From Aliiroseovarius sp. F20344 (GTDB lineage Bacteria > Pseudomonadota > Alphaproteobacteria > Rhodobacterales > Rhodobacteraceae), in NCBI RefSeq assembly GCF_023016155.1, contig NZ_JALKBG010000003.1, positions 558,001 through 622,000 of the forward strand: a DNA stretch of 64,000 nucleotides, in the 5' to 3' direction. The first letter of the stretch is position 1; each line of letters starts with the position of its first letter. Below, in pieces: positions 12,877 through 22,694 of the stretch. Under the pieces are notes generated by a model that searched no databases, was not told where the DNA came from, and saw only the letters and a list, made by a program, of their open reading frames with translations. The position numbers were made by a program, and so were the translations under genes.

Positions 12877-14103
12877 TCAGATCTGACGACCTTGCAGGAG
12901 GCGGGGCAGGTCTCCGGTCAGTCCAGCGGCCTCGCGGATGAAATTGCGACGCAGACCCGGCATGGCGTTCACAGCACCCAATCCAATGTCACGCGCGGCG
13001 CGCAGAATGGGATTATCGTTTGAAAACAGCCGGTTGGTGGCTTCGGTCATCATGACCATCTGCGAGACATCCCAGCGGCGCCACTGTTGATAGCGTTCCA
13101 GCACATCCAGACGGCCAATGTCTTCGCCACGACGGCGGGCGAGCGTCAGAACCTCGGCCAGAGCAGCTACGTCCTTTAGGCCGGCGTTCAATCCCTGCCC
13201 GGCAATCGGGTGCATCCCGTGGGCCGCGTCGCCGACCAAGGCCAGCCGGTCCGCAATGAAACTGTTCGCGACTGTCAGGTTCAACGGATAGGTAAACCGC
13301 TTACCCGCAAGGCTGATATCGCCAAGAAACGATCCGAAACGCGGGCGCAGTTCTTCGATGTAGCCAGCATCATCCAGCGCGTGGATGCGCGCGGCCTCGT
13401 CATGGGTTTCCGTCCACACGATCGAGCACTGATTGCCCGGTAACGGCAGGATCGCAAGCGGGCCCGACGGCATGAAAAACTGATGTGCAACACCGTTATG
13501 AGGCATCGCGTGATCAATCGCGCAAACCAGTGAGGTTTGCCCATAATCATGCCCGTGACGCTTGATCCCCGCACGTTCACCTGTGCCGGATTTGCGCCCG
13601 TCGCAGCCAACAACCATACGCCCCGTCAGCGACTTTCCTGACGCAAGTTCAAGCGTGACCGATGCAGCGCCAATGTCTTGCGCAATGACCGTATCTTGAT
13701 CAATCAGCGTGACATTCGGGTGGGCCTCGACGGCGTCCAAAAAGGCGCGGGACAGGAAGCGATCTTCGATCATATAGCCCATCGGGCCTTCGTCGATCTC
13801 GGCGTGATCAAACTCTAACACGAAAGGGCCGGGGCCTTCACCGGGACGTCCGTCCGAGATGCGGATATCCAACAAAGGCTGGGCATTATCGACAACCTTG
13901 GGCCAAACTCCAAGGGCAGCCAGAAGACGTTGCGATGCAAGCGCAAGCGCGTATCCACGACCGTCAAAATTATCCCCACCCCGTGCGCCTTTGGGCAGCG
14001 CATCAATCATGGTGACCTTGAACCCGGTGTCTCCAAGAGCCAGCGCCAAGGCGGGTCCGTTCAGACCTCCGCCCACGATCAGGATATCGGCATCATAGTT
14101 CAT
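12877..14103 (-). CDS. UbiH/UbiF/COQ6-family FAD-dependent hydroxylase
   Basis: This flavin monooxygenase family hydroxylates the ubiquinone ring. Three signatures are present: the dinucleotide-binding GGGLNGPALALALG near residue 12, the DG motif VVGCDGRKSGTG, and the FAD-ribityl motif LVGDAAHGMHPIAGQGLNAG. The length is 408 residues from ATG 14103, where homology begins (MNYDADILIVGGG) and where GCAGAAAGAG precedes it. An ATG 12 codons upstream is an alternative. Which ring position it hydroxylates cannot be told, so a specific ubi symbol is not assigned. It is divergent from the amidase gene with only 86 bases between the starts. Confidence 0.88.
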   Translation of the reverse strand: MNYDADILIVGGGLNGPALALALGDTGFKVTMIDALPKGARGGDNFDGRGYALALASQRLLAALGVWPKVVDNAQPLLDIRISDGRPGEGPGPFVLEFDHAEIDEGPMGYMIEDRFLSRAFLDAVEAHPNVTLIDQDTVIAQDIGAASVTLELASGKSLTGRMVVGCDGRKSGTGERAGIKRHGHDYGQTSLVCAIDHAMPHNGVAHQFFMPSGPLAILPLPGNQCSIVWTETHDEAARIHALDDAGYIEELRPRFGSFLGDISLAGKRFTYPLNLTVANSFIADRLALVGDAAHGMHPIAGQGLNAGLKDVAALAEVLTLARRRGEDIGRLDVLERYQQWRRWDVSQMVMMTEATNRLFSNDNPILRAARDIGLGAVNAMPGLRRNFIREAAGLTGDLPRLLQGRQI

Positions 14104-14189
14104 ATGCTCTTTCTGCCCCTCTCGTTTAGGATTGTCCATGCGTCGTCCTGTCGTTACCGTCTTTCGAGCACACAAAAACGGAGGCAGGG

Positions 14190-15518
14190 ATGAGCAATAC
14201 GTGGTTGACCATGAGCATGGCTGACTTAGGCCGGGGCATTGCCAAGGGCGAGATTGACCCCGAAGCCCTGACCCGCACCTATTTGGATGCCATCAAATCC
14301 CACCCGTTTGCCGACCGTATCTATGCTCGCGTCACTGAAGAACGCGCCCTATCAGAAGCCCGCGCCGCGGCTGAACGTGCGCGCACGGGGCATCGTTTGG
14401 GACTGCTGGATGGCGTTCCGATCAGTTGGAAAGACCTGTTCGACACCGCAGGAGTTGCGACCGAAGCAGGGTCTGCCTTGCTGAAAAACCGCGTTCCGAC
14501 AGAGGATGCCGAGGTGCTGCGCAACGCTACAGCTGCGGGCCTTGTCTGCCTTGGCAAAACGCATATGAGCGAGCTGGCGTTCTCGGGCCTTGGATTGAAC
14601 CCGGTGACAGCAACCAGCCCCTGCGTGAATGATCATGATGCGGTGTCTGGTGGCAGCTCGTCGGGTGCGGCGACGTCCGTGGCCTTCAATCTCGCACCTT
14701 GTGGAATTGGGTCCGACACGGGCGGATCGGTACGTATCCCGTCGGCATGGAATGATTTGGTTGGGTTAAAAACAACCTCGGGCCGGGTGTCGGCCAAAGG
14801 TGTCGTATCGCTTGCCGCGCGTTTCGACACAGTCGGCCCATTGTGTCGCACCGTGGAAGACGCCGCATTGATGCTCGCTGCATTGGAAGGCGGGCAGGCT
14901 GCTGATCTACGCGGCGCGTCTTTGAATAAAACGCGCCTTTTGGTGTTGGAAAACGGGTTTGAAGGCTGCCGTGACGAACCTATGGCGGGGTTCGACAGTG
15001 CGCTGGGCCGATTGATGGATGGCGGCGCTGAAGTCAAACGCATACATTTGCCCATCGTCGATGAAGCGCTGGCCTTGTCTGGAGTGTTGTTCACCACCGA
15101 AGCTTACGCGACATGGCGCACAGAAATTGAAGCGCAGCCCGATCTGATGTTCCCGGCCATCCGCGAACGGTTCATGTCGGGGGCGGCGTTTTCGGGCGCG
15201 GATTTTGTGGCTGCGTGGCAAAGATTGGATGCAATCCGCGCGGAGTTTATGTCTGAAATTGCGGGTTTCGACGCGGTTGTTTTGCCCACGTCTCCGATTA
15301 TGCCCCCGAATGTGGAACGCTTGATGTCGGACCAAGACTATTATGTCGAAGAGAACCTTTGGGCGCTTAGAAATACACGCATTGGCAACCTTCTGGGCCT
15401 GTGCGGACTAAGCTTGCCAACGGGCCTTCCGTCGACCGGCATCATGCTTCTGGGTGCGCCATTTGGGGAAGAACGCTTGCTGCGCCTTGGAGCGGCCGCC
15501 GAGGCCGTGTTGTCCTAA
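14190..15518 (+). CDS. Amidase (amidase signature family)
   Basis: This amidase signature hydrolase has 442 residues. The catalytic triad is visible: Lys81 in PISWKDLFD, the cis-Ser in SGGSSSGAA (about 156), and the nucleophile Ser180 in GSDTGGSVRIPS. It is shorter than GatA and no gatB or gatC is nearby, so it is more likely a catabolic amidase than a tRNA amidotransferase subunit. The substrate is unknown. The ATG is preceded by GGAGGCAGGG. It is divergent from the UbiH-like gene. Confidence 0.9.
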   Translation: MSNTWLTMSMADLGRGIAKGEIDPEALTRTYLDAIKSHPFADRIYARVTEERALSEARAAAERARTGHRLGLLDGVPISWKDLFDTAGVATEAGSALLKNRVPTEDAEVLRNATAAGLVCLGKTHMSELAFSGLGLNPVTATSPCVNDHDAVSGGSSSGAATSVAFNLAPCGIGSDTGGSVRIPSAWNDLVGLKTTSGRVSAKGVVSLAARFDTVGPLCRTVEDAALMLAALEGGQAADLRGASLNKTRLLVLENGFEGCRDEPMAGFDSALGRLMDGGAEVKRIHLPIVDEALALSGVLFTTEAYATWRTEIEAQPDLMFPAIRERFMSGAAFSGADFVAAWQRLDAIRAEFMSEIAGFDAVVLPTSPIMPPNVERLMSDQDYYVEENLWALRNTRIGNLLGLCGLSLPTGLPSTGIMLLGAPFGEERLLRLGAAAEAVLS

Positions 15519-15649
15519 AAGCCACAGCTTGGCCTCTCAAGCGCTGAATTTCACAGCGTATTTCTGGACCACACGGATAATGCAGGCTATCCTCAGTCCA
15601 AACGGGGCGACATGATCCCGATAATTGAGGCAGTAGCAAAGACGTTCCT

Positions 15650-16831
15650 ATGACGTTTCCCGAGCGGTATTCCAGCTTGCCCGAATATGCATTTCCGCGT
15701 TTGCGGACCCTTCTCGACGCGCATGCGCCGGGGGGCGAAATCATGCATATGACGATTGGCGAACCCAAGCACCCGTTCCCGAACTGGGTGCCCGAGGTGT
15801 TGGCCCAAGCCGTTGATGGATTTGCGAAATACCCACCCAATGAGGGTGCGCCCGAGCTGCTGGATGCGATTTCCGGCTGGCTGGATCGCCGCTACGGCGT
15901 TGATGTTCCGGCTGATCAGATCATGGCCCTGAATGGCACACGTGAAGGGCTGTTCAATGCGCTGATCGCCTTGTGCCCAGAACAAACGTCGCGCGGCGAA
16001 AAGCCGGTCGTTTTGATCCCCAACCCGTTTTATCAGGTCTACGCAGTGGCTGCGATGACGGTCGGGGCGGAACCTGTGCTTTTGCCTGCAACGGCTGAAA
16101 ACAACTTCCTGCCTGACTATTCGCAGCTCTCGCCCGAGATCTTGAACAGAACCGAAGTCGCATACATCTGTTCGCCCTCCAACCCGCAAGGGGCCGTGGC
16201 GGATCGTGATTATTGGGCGAACCTGATTGCGTTGGCCGAAAAGTATGATTTCCAGATATTCGCGGATGAATGCTATTCCGAGATCTACCGCGACACGCCG
16301 CCTCCTGGCGCGCTTGAGGTCGCCCGTGAAGGTGGGGCCGACCCCGAACGTGTGGCGATTTTCCATTCGCTGTCCAAACGCTCGAACCTGCCCGGTCTTC
16401 GATCGGGTTTTATCGCGGGTGGCCCAGAAAGCATTCGTCGTGTGCGTCAGTTGCGTGCTTTTTCGGGGGCTCCGCTGCCTTTGCCGCTGCAACGCGTGGC
16501 GGAACGGGCTTGGACGGACGAGGCGCACGTGGCTGAGAACCGCGCGCTGTACCAAGAAAAATACGCAATTGCGGACGAGATTTTTGCTGGTGTCGAGGGG
16601 TACAGGCCCCCCGAAGCCGGCTTTTTCCTGTGGCTTCCCGTCGAAGACGGCGAAGAGGCCGCAATGAAACTGTGGACCAAAACAGGCGTGCGGGTTTTGC
16701 CCGGTGCGTATCTGTCGCGGGATGTGAATGAAGAAAACCCCGGAAAGGGGTTCATTAGGGTCGCAATGGTGGCCCCAAAAGAAGACATGACGCGCGGGCT
16801 GATCCAGCTTCGCGACTGTCTGTATAAGTAA
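15650..16831 (+). CDS. PLP-dependent aminotransferase, class I/II (possibly succinyldiaminopimelate aminotransferase)
   Basis: This fold type I aminotransferase has 393 residues. The PLP-binding Lys lies in HSLSKRSNLPGLRSGF, the cofactor Asp and Tyr in FADECYSEIY, and the substrate-binding Arg near the C-terminus in GFIRVAM. NPFYQVYAVAA and the SKRSNLPGLR form resemble DapC-type N-succinyldiaminopimelate aminotransferases of lysine synthesis, but assignment to DapC is inference. No strong Shine-Dalgarno sequence precedes ATG 15650. The gene ends 12 bases before ftsK, so the two are probably co-transcribed. Confidence 0.85.
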   Translation: MTFPERYSSLPEYAFPRLRTLLDAHAPGGEIMHMTIGEPKHPFPNWVPEVLAQAVDGFAKYPPNEGAPELLDAISGWLDRRYGVDVPADQIMALNGTREGLFNALIALCPEQTSRGEKPVVLIPNPFYQVYAVAAMTVGAEPVLLPATAENNFLPDYSQLSPEILNRTEVAYICSPSNPQGAVADRDYWANLIALAEKYDFQIFADECYSEIYRDTPPPGALEVAREGGADPERVAIFHSLSKRSNLPGLRSGFIAGGPESIRRVRQLRAFSGAPLPLPLQRVAERAWTDEAHVAENRALYQEKYAIADEIFAGVEGYRPPEAGFFLWLPVEDGEEAAMKLWTKTGVRVLPGAYLSRDVNEENPGKGFIRVAMVAPKEDMTRGLIQLRDCLYK

Positions 16832-16843
16832 GGACGAGGTGGC

Positions 16844-19825
16844 ATGGCGTACCAGGCGAAACAACGAGATCCGATTTTTGACAGCACGACACAAGCAGTG
16901 CTGGAACGACGTGGGAAAGAGCTTTTGGGCATTGGCCTGATTGCGCTGGGCGTCATGATCGCGCTGATCCTTGGAAGCTATTCACCAGAAGATCCGGGCT
17001 GGATGTCGGCAACAGATACGCCCGCGCAAAACGCGTTGGGTCGCTTTGGGGCGTTCATTGCATCGCCACTTTCGGTCATCGCCGGGCTGGGATCATGGGC
17101 TTTGCCATTGATCTTGGTTGTCTGGGGACTGCGCATGACGTTCCATTTCGGGGAAGAGCGCGCAATCGGACGTCTGATTTTTGCCCCGATCGCAGTTGCA
17201 CTGTGTTCTGTCTATGCCTCGACCTTGGTTCCGGGCTCGGGTTGGACCCACTCGTTTGGCCTTGGTGGGCTGTTTGGCGACACTGTTCTTGGTGCCATGT
17301 TGGCCGCATTGCCTGTTAGTGCGGGCGCTGGTCTGAAAGTCATGTCGGCGATTGCCGCGGTGGCTGCGCTTGTCGCAACCATCTTTGTACTTGGATTGAA
17401 CAAGGACGAGTTGAAACGGATTGGGCACTTTTTGGTCGTTGGCGTCGTCATGACCTATGCTGGTATCGTATCGCTGCTGGGCAAAGGCGCAAAAGGGGCC
17501 GCCACTGGTGCAGCCGCAACCGCCCGCCACATGCAGGAACGCCATGCCGCTCGCAAAGAAGAGCAGATGGCGCAGGAAGAATATCAAGAGCTGTATGAGG
17601 AAGAATTTTCGGCCCCGCCGCCGTTGCATAAGGCCCGTGTGTTGCGCCCCGAACCGCCTCTTCACGGAGCTTCGCAAGGGTTTGCTCAGGAAGAACCCGT
17701 GCCTGCACCTGCCCCGCAAAAACAAGGTTTGTTGGCGTCCCTAATGCGTCGGAATGTTGAGCCCGAACCGGAATTGGTTGAGCCCGCAACCTTCGAAGGT
17801 GACATCCCCGAAGGGCTGGGTGGCGAAGATCGCATCCGCGCCAAAATCGCGTCGGCCCTTAAGAACCGGTCACGTGAAATGCCGATTGCCAATCCAATGC
17901 GCGCCGAACCTCCTTTGGAACGTGCGGTTTCGCGTCACCGTCGCAGCCCGGATCCGATGATCTTGGATACGACCTCTCCTGCAGAGCCAGATATGGATGT
18001 GCCGGTTGAAGACTATGTTGACTACGCCCAGGCCGCGCCGATGGATGAGCAACCGGCGTCGCATGCTCAGGACATGGCCGCGCCATATGCGGATGATGCG
18101 CATTTTGCCAACGATGACGATCTGATCGTTGAGGATCTTATGGCACCCGAGGCAGAGCCTGAAGCCCGCGTATACACGCCACAGCATTCCGGGTTCACGC
18201 AGCCGTCCAAAAAGGTTGTTCAGCACCCACCGAAAAAGGCGACCCAGCCTTCGACCCGTGCCAAGGCCGAAGCGCAGCCTGCTTTGAAGTTCGAAGAAAG
18301 CCACCCGGGCTATGAGCTTCCGCCGCTGAACCTGTTGGCGAACCCAATTTCGATCGAGCGTCACCATTTGTCGGATGAAGCGCTGGAAGAAAATGCGCGT
18401 ATGCTGGAAACCGTGCTGGATGACTATGGCGTGAAGGGCGAGATCGTATCGGTCCGTCCCGGCCCTGTTGTCACCATGTACGAGCTTGAACCCGCGCCAG
18501 GCTTGAAAGCCAGCCGTGTGATTGGTCTGGCTGACGATATCGCGCGTTCAATGTCTGCCCTGTCCGCCCGAGTTTCGACGGTTCCGGGGCGATCGGTGAT
18601 TGGTATCGAACTGCCGAATGAAAAACGCGAAATGGTGTCCTTCCGCGAAATCCTGTCGACCCGCGATTTTGGTGACGGCAACCACCGCCTACCACTTGCT
18701 TTGGGGAAAGACATTGGCGGCGAGCCCGTCGTGGCGAACCTTGCCAAGATGCCTCACCTGCTGATCGCAGGGACAACAGGGTCAGGTAAATCCGTGGCGA
18801 TCAACACCATGATCATGTCGCTGCTCTACAAGCTGACGCCCGAAGACTGTCGCATGATTATGATTGATCCGAAGATGCTGGAACTGTCTGTTTATGACGG
18901 CATTCCGCATCTGCTTTCCCCCGTCGTGACTGACCCGAAAAAGGCTGTTGTTGCCCTGAAATGGGTCGTAGGCGAGATGGAGGAACGGTATCGCAAGATG
19001 TCCAAAATGGGTGTGCGTAACATCGAAGGCTACAACAGCCGCGTTGCCGATACCCTTGCCAAAGGCGAAATGTTCGAGCGTACCGTTCAGACGGGTTTTG
19101 ACGACGACACTGGCGAACCGATCTTCGAAACTGAAGAATTCGCACCTAAGAAACTGCCCTTCATCGTGGTGGTTGTCGACGAGATGGCCGACCTGATGAT
19201 GGTCGCTGGTAAAGAAATTGAAGCCTGTATTCAGCGCCTGGCACAGATGGCGCGTGCCTCGGGCATTCACATTATCATGGCCACGCAGCGTCCGTCGGTT
19301 GACGTGATCACCGGCACGATCAAAGCGAACTTCCCCACCCGGATTTCGTTCCAGGTGACGTCGAAAGTCGACAGCCGTACCATTCTGGGTGAGCAAGGCG
19401 CCGAGCAGCTTTTGGGCATGGGTGACATGCTCTACATGGCTGGCGGATCGAAAATCACCCGTGTGCACGGTCCGTTTGTATCGGACGAAGAGGTCGAAGA
19501 GATCGTCACCTACCTGAAAAGCTTCGGTCCGCCAGAATATGTGGGCGGAGTTTCCGATGGACCGGCCGAAGACAAAGCCGACAATATCGACGCCGTTCTT
19601 GGCTTGAACACTGGTGGCAACACCGGTGGCGAAGATGCGCTTTACGATCAGGCGGTTGGGATTGTGATCAAGGATCGTAAATGCTCGACATCGTATATCC
19701 AGCGTAAGCTTGGCATCGGCTACAACAAGGCCGCGCGCCTTGTTGAACAGATGGAGGATCAAGGGCTTGTGTCGGCGTCTAACCACGTTGGCAAGCGTGA
19801 AATCCTAATCCCAGAACAGCAGTAA
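16844..19825 (+). CDS. ftsK: DNA translocase FtsK
   Basis: FtsK pumps chromosomal DNA at the division septum and activates dimer resolution at dif. Four to five N-terminal membrane helices (about 25-190) are followed by a long Pro/Glu-rich linker (about 220-480) and the RecA-like motor. The motor has Walker A GTTGSGKS near residue 640 and Walker [13 protein letters not shown] near 775. A C-terminal winged-helix gamma domain (about 925-990, [20 protein letters not shown]) reads the KOPS signals. Length (993) is typical for alphaproteobacteria. It follows the aminotransferase gene by 12 bases; lolA lies two genes downstream, a common arrangement in this class. Confidence 0.98.
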   Translation: MAYQAKQRDPIFDSTTQAVLERRGKELLGIGLIALGVMIALILGSYSPEDPGWMSATDTPAQNALGRFGAFIASPLSVIAGLGSWALPLILVVWGLRMTFHFGEERAIGRLIFAPIAVALCSVYASTLVPGSGWTHSFGLGGLFGDTVLGAMLAALPVSAGAGLKVMSAIAAVAALVATIFVLGLNKDELKRIGHFLVVGVVMTYAGIVSLLGKGAKGAATGAAATARHMQERHAARKEEQMAQEEYQELYEEEFSAPPPLHKARVLRPEPPLHGASQGFAQEEPVPAPAPQKQGLLASLMRRNVEPEPELVEPATFEGDIPEGLGGEDRIRAKIASALKNRSREMPIANPMRAEPPLERAVSRHRRSPDPMILDTTSPAEPDMDVPVEDYVDYAQAAPMDEQPASHAQDMAAPYADDAHFANDDDLIVEDLMAPEAEPEARVYTPQHSGFTQPSKKVVQHPPKKATQPSTRAKAEAQPALKFEESHPGYELPPLNLLANPISIERHHLSDEALEENARMLETVLDDYGVKGEIVSVRPGPVVTMYELEPAPGLKASRVIGLADDIARSMSALSARVSTVPGRSVIGIELPNEKREMVSFREILSTRDFGDGNHRLPLALGKDIGGEPVVANLAKMPHLLIAGTTGSGKSVAINTMIMSLLYKLTPEDCRMIMIDPKMLELSVYDGIPHLLSPVVTDPKKAVVALKWVVGEMEERYRKMSKMGVRNIEGYNSRVADTLAKGEMFERTVQTGFDDDTGEPIFETEEFAPKKLPFIVVVVDEMADLMMVAGKEIEACIQRLAQMARASGIHIIMATQRPSVDVITGTIKANFPTRISFQVTSKVDSRTILGEQGAEQLLGMGDMLYMAGGSKITRVHGPFVSDEEVEEIVTYLKSFGPPEYVGGVSDGPAEDKADNIDAVLGLNTGGNTGGEDALYDQAVGIVIKDRKCSTSYIQRKLGIGYNKAARLVEQMEDQGLVSASNHVGKREILIPEQQ

Positions 19826-19856
19826 AACCCCGCCCGGACAACGATCCGGATTGCGT

Positions 19857-19872
19857 CGACCCTTCGGGGTCG
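19857..19872 (+). terminator. UUCG-capped hairpin after ftsK
   Basis: The stem CGACCC / GGGTCG is closed by a TTCG tetraloop, a very stable RNA hairpin, 32 bases after the ftsK stop. Only a weak T-tract follows (CTTTC), so it may instead protect the transcript end. Confidence 0.5.
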
Positions 19873-19907
19873 GCGCGCTTTCAATAATAAGAAACTGAGG
19901 CAAACCA

Positions 19908-20255
19908 ATGATTCAAAGACGTCATACAACCGACCGTATGAGCCAAAGCGTGACGCACAAAAGTGTCGTGTATCTGGCAGGTCAGGTCGGCAATCCCGGC
20001 GACAGCGTAGCGGACCAAACCCGTGAATGTCTGGCCCGTGTTGAAAAGCTTCTGGACGAAGCAGGCTCGTCCACCAAACACATGTTGCAAGCCATTATCT
20101 GGATGGCTGACATGAAGGACTTCGCCGAGATGAACGAGGTCTGGGATGCTTGGGTTCCCAAGGGCCATGCCCCTGCCCGCGCGACCGGTTCCGCTGAACT
20201 GGCCACCCCGGATCACAAGGTCGAAGTGATCGTGACCGCCGCTGTCACTGAATAA
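19908..20255 (+). CDS. RidA/YjgF-family protein
   Basis: RidA-type proteins are small trimeric enzymes that hydrolyse reactive enamine/imine intermediates released by PLP enzymes. This 115-residue protein keeps the catalytic Arg (PARATGSAELATPDHKVEV) and the family's YLAGQVG strand. Its divergence from canonical RidA suggests one of the other subfamilies, so deaminase activity is not assured. The ATG is preceded by CTGAGGCAAACC. It sits between ftsK and lolA with hairpins on both sides, so it may have its own transcript. Confidence 0.85.
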   Translation: MIQRRHTTDRMSQSVTHKSVVYLAGQVGNPGDSVADQTRECLARVEKLLDEAGSSTKHMLQAIIWMADMKDFAEMNEVWDAWVPKGHAPARATGSAELATPDHKVEVIVTAAVTE

Positions 20256-20291
20256 CAGCGCCCCTTGAAAGGCGCGTTATCGCCTATCACC

Positions 20292-20347
20292 TACTGTTCG
20301 GGCTTAAACTTCCCACATCAAACGGGATAGAGTACGCCCGAGCAGTA
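20292..20347 (+). promoter_or_regulatory. Long imperfect hairpin in the lolA leader
   Basis: TACTGTTCGGGC (20292-20303) and GCCCGAGCAGTA (20336-20347) can pair over 12 bases with one G-U, closing a 32-base loop. The right arm ends three bases before the lolA ribosome-binding region (GGTAGGATAG). The position suggests control of lolA expression in RNA, but it could also be a DNA-level repeat around a promoter. Confidence 0.45.
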
Positions 20348-20359
20348 AAGGTAGGATAG

Positions 20360-20965
20360 ATGACCCCCTTACGTATGACTTTCGCCGCCGTTGTTTTGGT
20401 GGCCACAGCGCTTCCGGCTCAGGCCGAGAAGGTGAGCCTGAGTGCGATTTCCAAATATTTGAATGGTCTGACGACCGCCAAATCTCAGTTTACGCAGATC
20501 AATGACGACGGGACGATCTCGACCGGGACGATTTACTTGAAACGTCCGGGCCGTGCGCGTTTTGAATACAATCCTCCGATGGATGCATTGGTGGTTGCCG
20601 GTGGGTCTCAGGTTGCGATCTTCGACGGGAAATCAAATGCGGGTCCTCAGCAATACCCATTGAAACGCACGCCGCTAAACCTGATTTTGGCGCGAAATGT
20701 GAATCTGAATCGTGCAAAGATGGTGGTTGGCCATAAGTATGATGGCACCGCGACCACCGTGGTTGCGCAGGACCCCGAAAACCCCGAAGTTGGCACGATT
20801 GAACTGAAGTTCACGTCGAACCCGACCGAACTTCGTCAGTGGATCATCACCGACAATGCAGGTACAAAAACCACTGTTCTGTTGGGCGAGCTAGAAAAGG
20901 GCGCCCCCCTTGGGTCGTCACTTTTCTCGATCACTGCAGCAATCAAACAGCAATCTCGTAAATAG
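20360..20965 (+). CDS. lolA: Outer-membrane lipoprotein carrier protein LolA
   Basis: LolA carries lipoproteins across the periplasm from the LolCDE exporter to the outer membrane. A signal peptide with a cleavage site after ALPAQA (about residue 22) leads into a single LolA beta-barrel domain. Family features such as the SAISKYLNGLTTAKSQFTQ start and GTIYLKRPGRARFEYNPP are visible. Length (201) is normal. The ATG follows GGTAGGATAG, and a long hairpin lies just upstream. Its location near ftsK is conserved in alphaproteobacteria. Confidence 0.95.
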   Translation: MTPLRMTFAAVVLVATALPAQAEKVSLSAISKYLNGLTTAKSQFTQINDDGTISTGTIYLKRPGRARFEYNPPMDALVVAGGSQVAIFDGKSNAGPQQYPLKRTPLNLILARNVNLNRAKMVVGHKYDGTATTVVAQDPENPEVGTIELKFTSNPTELRQWIITDNAGTKTTVLLGELEKGAPLGSSLFSITAAIKQQSRK

Positions 20966-20976
20966 AACTTTGAATA

Positions 20977-21007
20977 GTCTGGCCCAGGTGTTGAGCCCAG
21001 GTCAGAC
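20977..21007. terminator. Hairpin between convergent lolA and lytic transglycosylase genes
   Basis: GTCTGGCC (20977-20984) and GGTCAGAC (21000-21007) pair with one mismatch across the 48-base gap between two gene ends. No clear T-tract follows on either strand, so its role as a terminator is doubtful. Confidence 0.3.
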
Positions 21008-21013
21008 AAAAAC

Positions 21014-21589
21014 TTAGCGGCAGCTTGCGAGCTGTCGCTGATACATGGCCGAGCGCGACCCGACTTCGTCAGCGACACGGACCAACCAAGACTTGGAATT
21101 GTAGCTGCCACGCAGATAACCTGTCCGCCCTTCATGATAGGCTAGGTATTGATTGCGGGCATCGGACAGCGGGACGCCAGTCACATCACGCGTCTTGTTC
21201 ATATACCAACCCATGAAATCTGTGGCGTCTCGAATGTTGGTGCGGCGTGCGCTGCGACCACCTTCGGCCTTTTGGTATTCTTTCCACGTGCCGTCCAGCG
21301 CCTGTGCATAGCCATACGCCGAGCTTTGACGCCCCATTGGAAGCACGCCCAACACGTATTTCATCGGGGTACGGGCATCACGCACGAATTTCGATTCCTG
21401 ATGGATGATTGCCATCTGAACATGTACGGGAACGTTCCACTTGCGCTCAGCCTTTTTCATGGCACGCAACATCTTGGGTTGCTGCCGCACGATACTGCAC
21501 GCATTGTCAAGGTTTCGAGGCGCTCTGGACTTGCCACCACACGACGCCACGAACGCAACAACCATGGTTGCGAGTATGAGTTTCTTCAT
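21014..21589 (-). CDS. Lytic transglycosylase (SLT domain) lipoprotein
   Basis: This 191-residue protein has a lipoprotein signal with lipobox VASC (Cys about 17), so it is probably anchored to the outer membrane. The SLT/lysozyme-like domain (about 40-185) carries the catalytic Glu in MAIIHQESKF and the substrate-groove motif SAYGYAQALDGTWKEYQ, with LAYHEGRTGY near the end. It would cleave peptidoglycan glycan strands in the periplasm. The start has GTAGG upstream. It is convergent with lolA. Confidence 0.9.
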   Translation of the reverse strand: MKKLILATMVVAFVASCGGKSRAPRNLDNACSIVRQQPKMLRAMKKAERKWNVPVHVQMAIIHQESKFVRDARTPMKYVLGVLPMGRQSSAYGYAQALDGTWKEYQKAEGGRSARRTNIRDATDFMGWYMNKTRDVTGVPLSDARNQYLAYHEGRTGYLRGSYNSKSWLVRVADEVGSRSAMYQRQLASCR

Positions 21590-21807
21590 CTGCCTACTGC
21601 TCTTATGTTTTTTGCAAGTCTAGCCGATTTTCGACGCGGTGTGAATCACCAGATATCCCTTTTTCGTGACCGTGGCGTATCTTTGCTGGCGCGGGCGATT
21701 TCTGATCACACGTGTCGAAAGTACCCAAACTGTTTCCAACTTTTCCAGTGAAGTTGCATGGACATTCCACCGTGATCGGCGGTAGTCATAAAGCCATGGT
21801 AAGGCCA

Positions 21808-22134
21808 ATGCTGAAGACACACGCAAAATATCATTTGGGCCAAGTTGTCCGCCATCGGAAGCATCCCTTCCGGGGGGTCGTTTTTGATGTGGATGCGATG
21901 TTTTCGAACACCGAGGAATGGTATGACGCTATTCCCGAAGACAGCCGCCCATCAAAAGATCAGCCGTTTTATCATCTGCTTGCAGAGAATGATCAAAGCT
22001 ACTACGTCGCCTACGTTTCCGAACAAAACCTAGTTGCCGACTACTCCGGTGAACCCGTCGAGCACCCTGATTTGGCAGATCTTTTTGGCGATTTTGAGGA
22101 TGGACAATATCCTCTTCAGGTTCAGTTGAACTAA
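21808..22134 (+). CDS. hspQ: Heat shock protein HspQ
   Basis: HspQ is a small heat-shock-induced protein that in E. coli binds hemimethylated DNA and modulates Lon specificity. Homology starts at MLKTHAKYHLGQVVRHRKHPFRG, giving 108 residues from ATG 21808. The frame is open 32 codons further upstream, but that part is unlike the family. The PFYHLLAE and YVAYVSEQNL segments are typical. No clear heat-shock promoter is identified upstream. Confidence 0.93.
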   Translation: MLKTHAKYHLGQVVRHRKHPFRGVVFDVDAMFSNTEEWYDAIPEDSRPSKDQPFYHLLAENDQSYYVAYVSEQNLVADYSGEPVEHPDLADLFGDFEDGQYPLQVQLN

Positions 22135-22210
22135 GCTCAAACAGTCGCATTTACTCAGCCATTGGACGTAGTGCGCGTTCGATTCGAAGGTCAACGTTTT
22201 CGTCGGTTGG

Positions 22211-22663
22211 CTACGCTGTGTCGCAGTTTGAGATGGCAATGCTGAAGGCCAGACAATTGCTCTGATCGACCCGCTTGTAGCTGAGATTATCCGTCAATTC
22301 TTGCACCAAAAGCCAGCCGAATCCCCCTTCGGGCAAGTCGTCCATCAGGCAATCAAGGTCGTGCTCTACCTTCCGGTCCAGCAGCCCATCAGGCAGAGGA
22401 ACGCCTTCGTCAAGGACCTGAACATCTATTGCCTGATCAGTTCGTTTGACCGAAAGCTGGATCAAACCAGTAGGCCGTTCCTGATAGGCGTGTTCGACGA
22501 TATTGTTCAGAACTTCGGCCAACACGATCTCGGCAACCGACTTCCCATCCGAAGGAAGATCAAGCGCCAGAACCTGATGCAAAGCCTGCCGTACAGACAT
22601 TGCATCGCTTGGAAATTTCAGCTCAAGCGTATCGGTTTTGTGTGGCTTTGCCGCGCTATGCAA
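22211..22663 (-). CDS. Anti-sigma factor, RsbW-type ATP-binding kinase
   Basis: This 150-residue GHKL-fold protein resembles RsbW/SpoIIAB kinases that bind a sigma factor and phosphorylate an STAS antagonist. The N-box is EVLNNIVEHAY, the G1 box DEGVPLPDG and the G2 box GGFGWLLVQEL. The frame starts with TTG at 22663, ten bases after an AGGAG; no good ATG exists. It lies 31 bases after the STAS gene, its obvious partner. No sigma factor or PP2C phosphatase is adjacent, so the controlled target is unknown. Confidence 0.88.
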   Translation of the reverse strand: MHSAAKPHKTDTLELKFPSDAMSVRQALHQVLALDLPSDGKSVAEIVLAEVLNNIVEHAYQERPTGLIQLSVKRTDQAIDVQVLDEGVPLPDGLLDRKVEHDLDCLMDDLPEGGFGWLLVQELTDNLSYKRVDQSNCLAFSIAISNCDTA

Positions 22664-22694
22664 ATTCTATGCACTCCTGTTGATACCAGTCGCT

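Noticed and set aside
14190-15518. GatA subunit of the tRNA amidotransferase
   Set aside because: It is shorter than GatA, lacks gatB and gatC nearby, and could equally be any catabolic amidase.
15593-16894. A 433-codon minus-strand frame over the aminotransferase gene
   Set aside because: The plus-strand gene has all PLP-binding motifs; the minus frame has none and is a codon-bias shadow.
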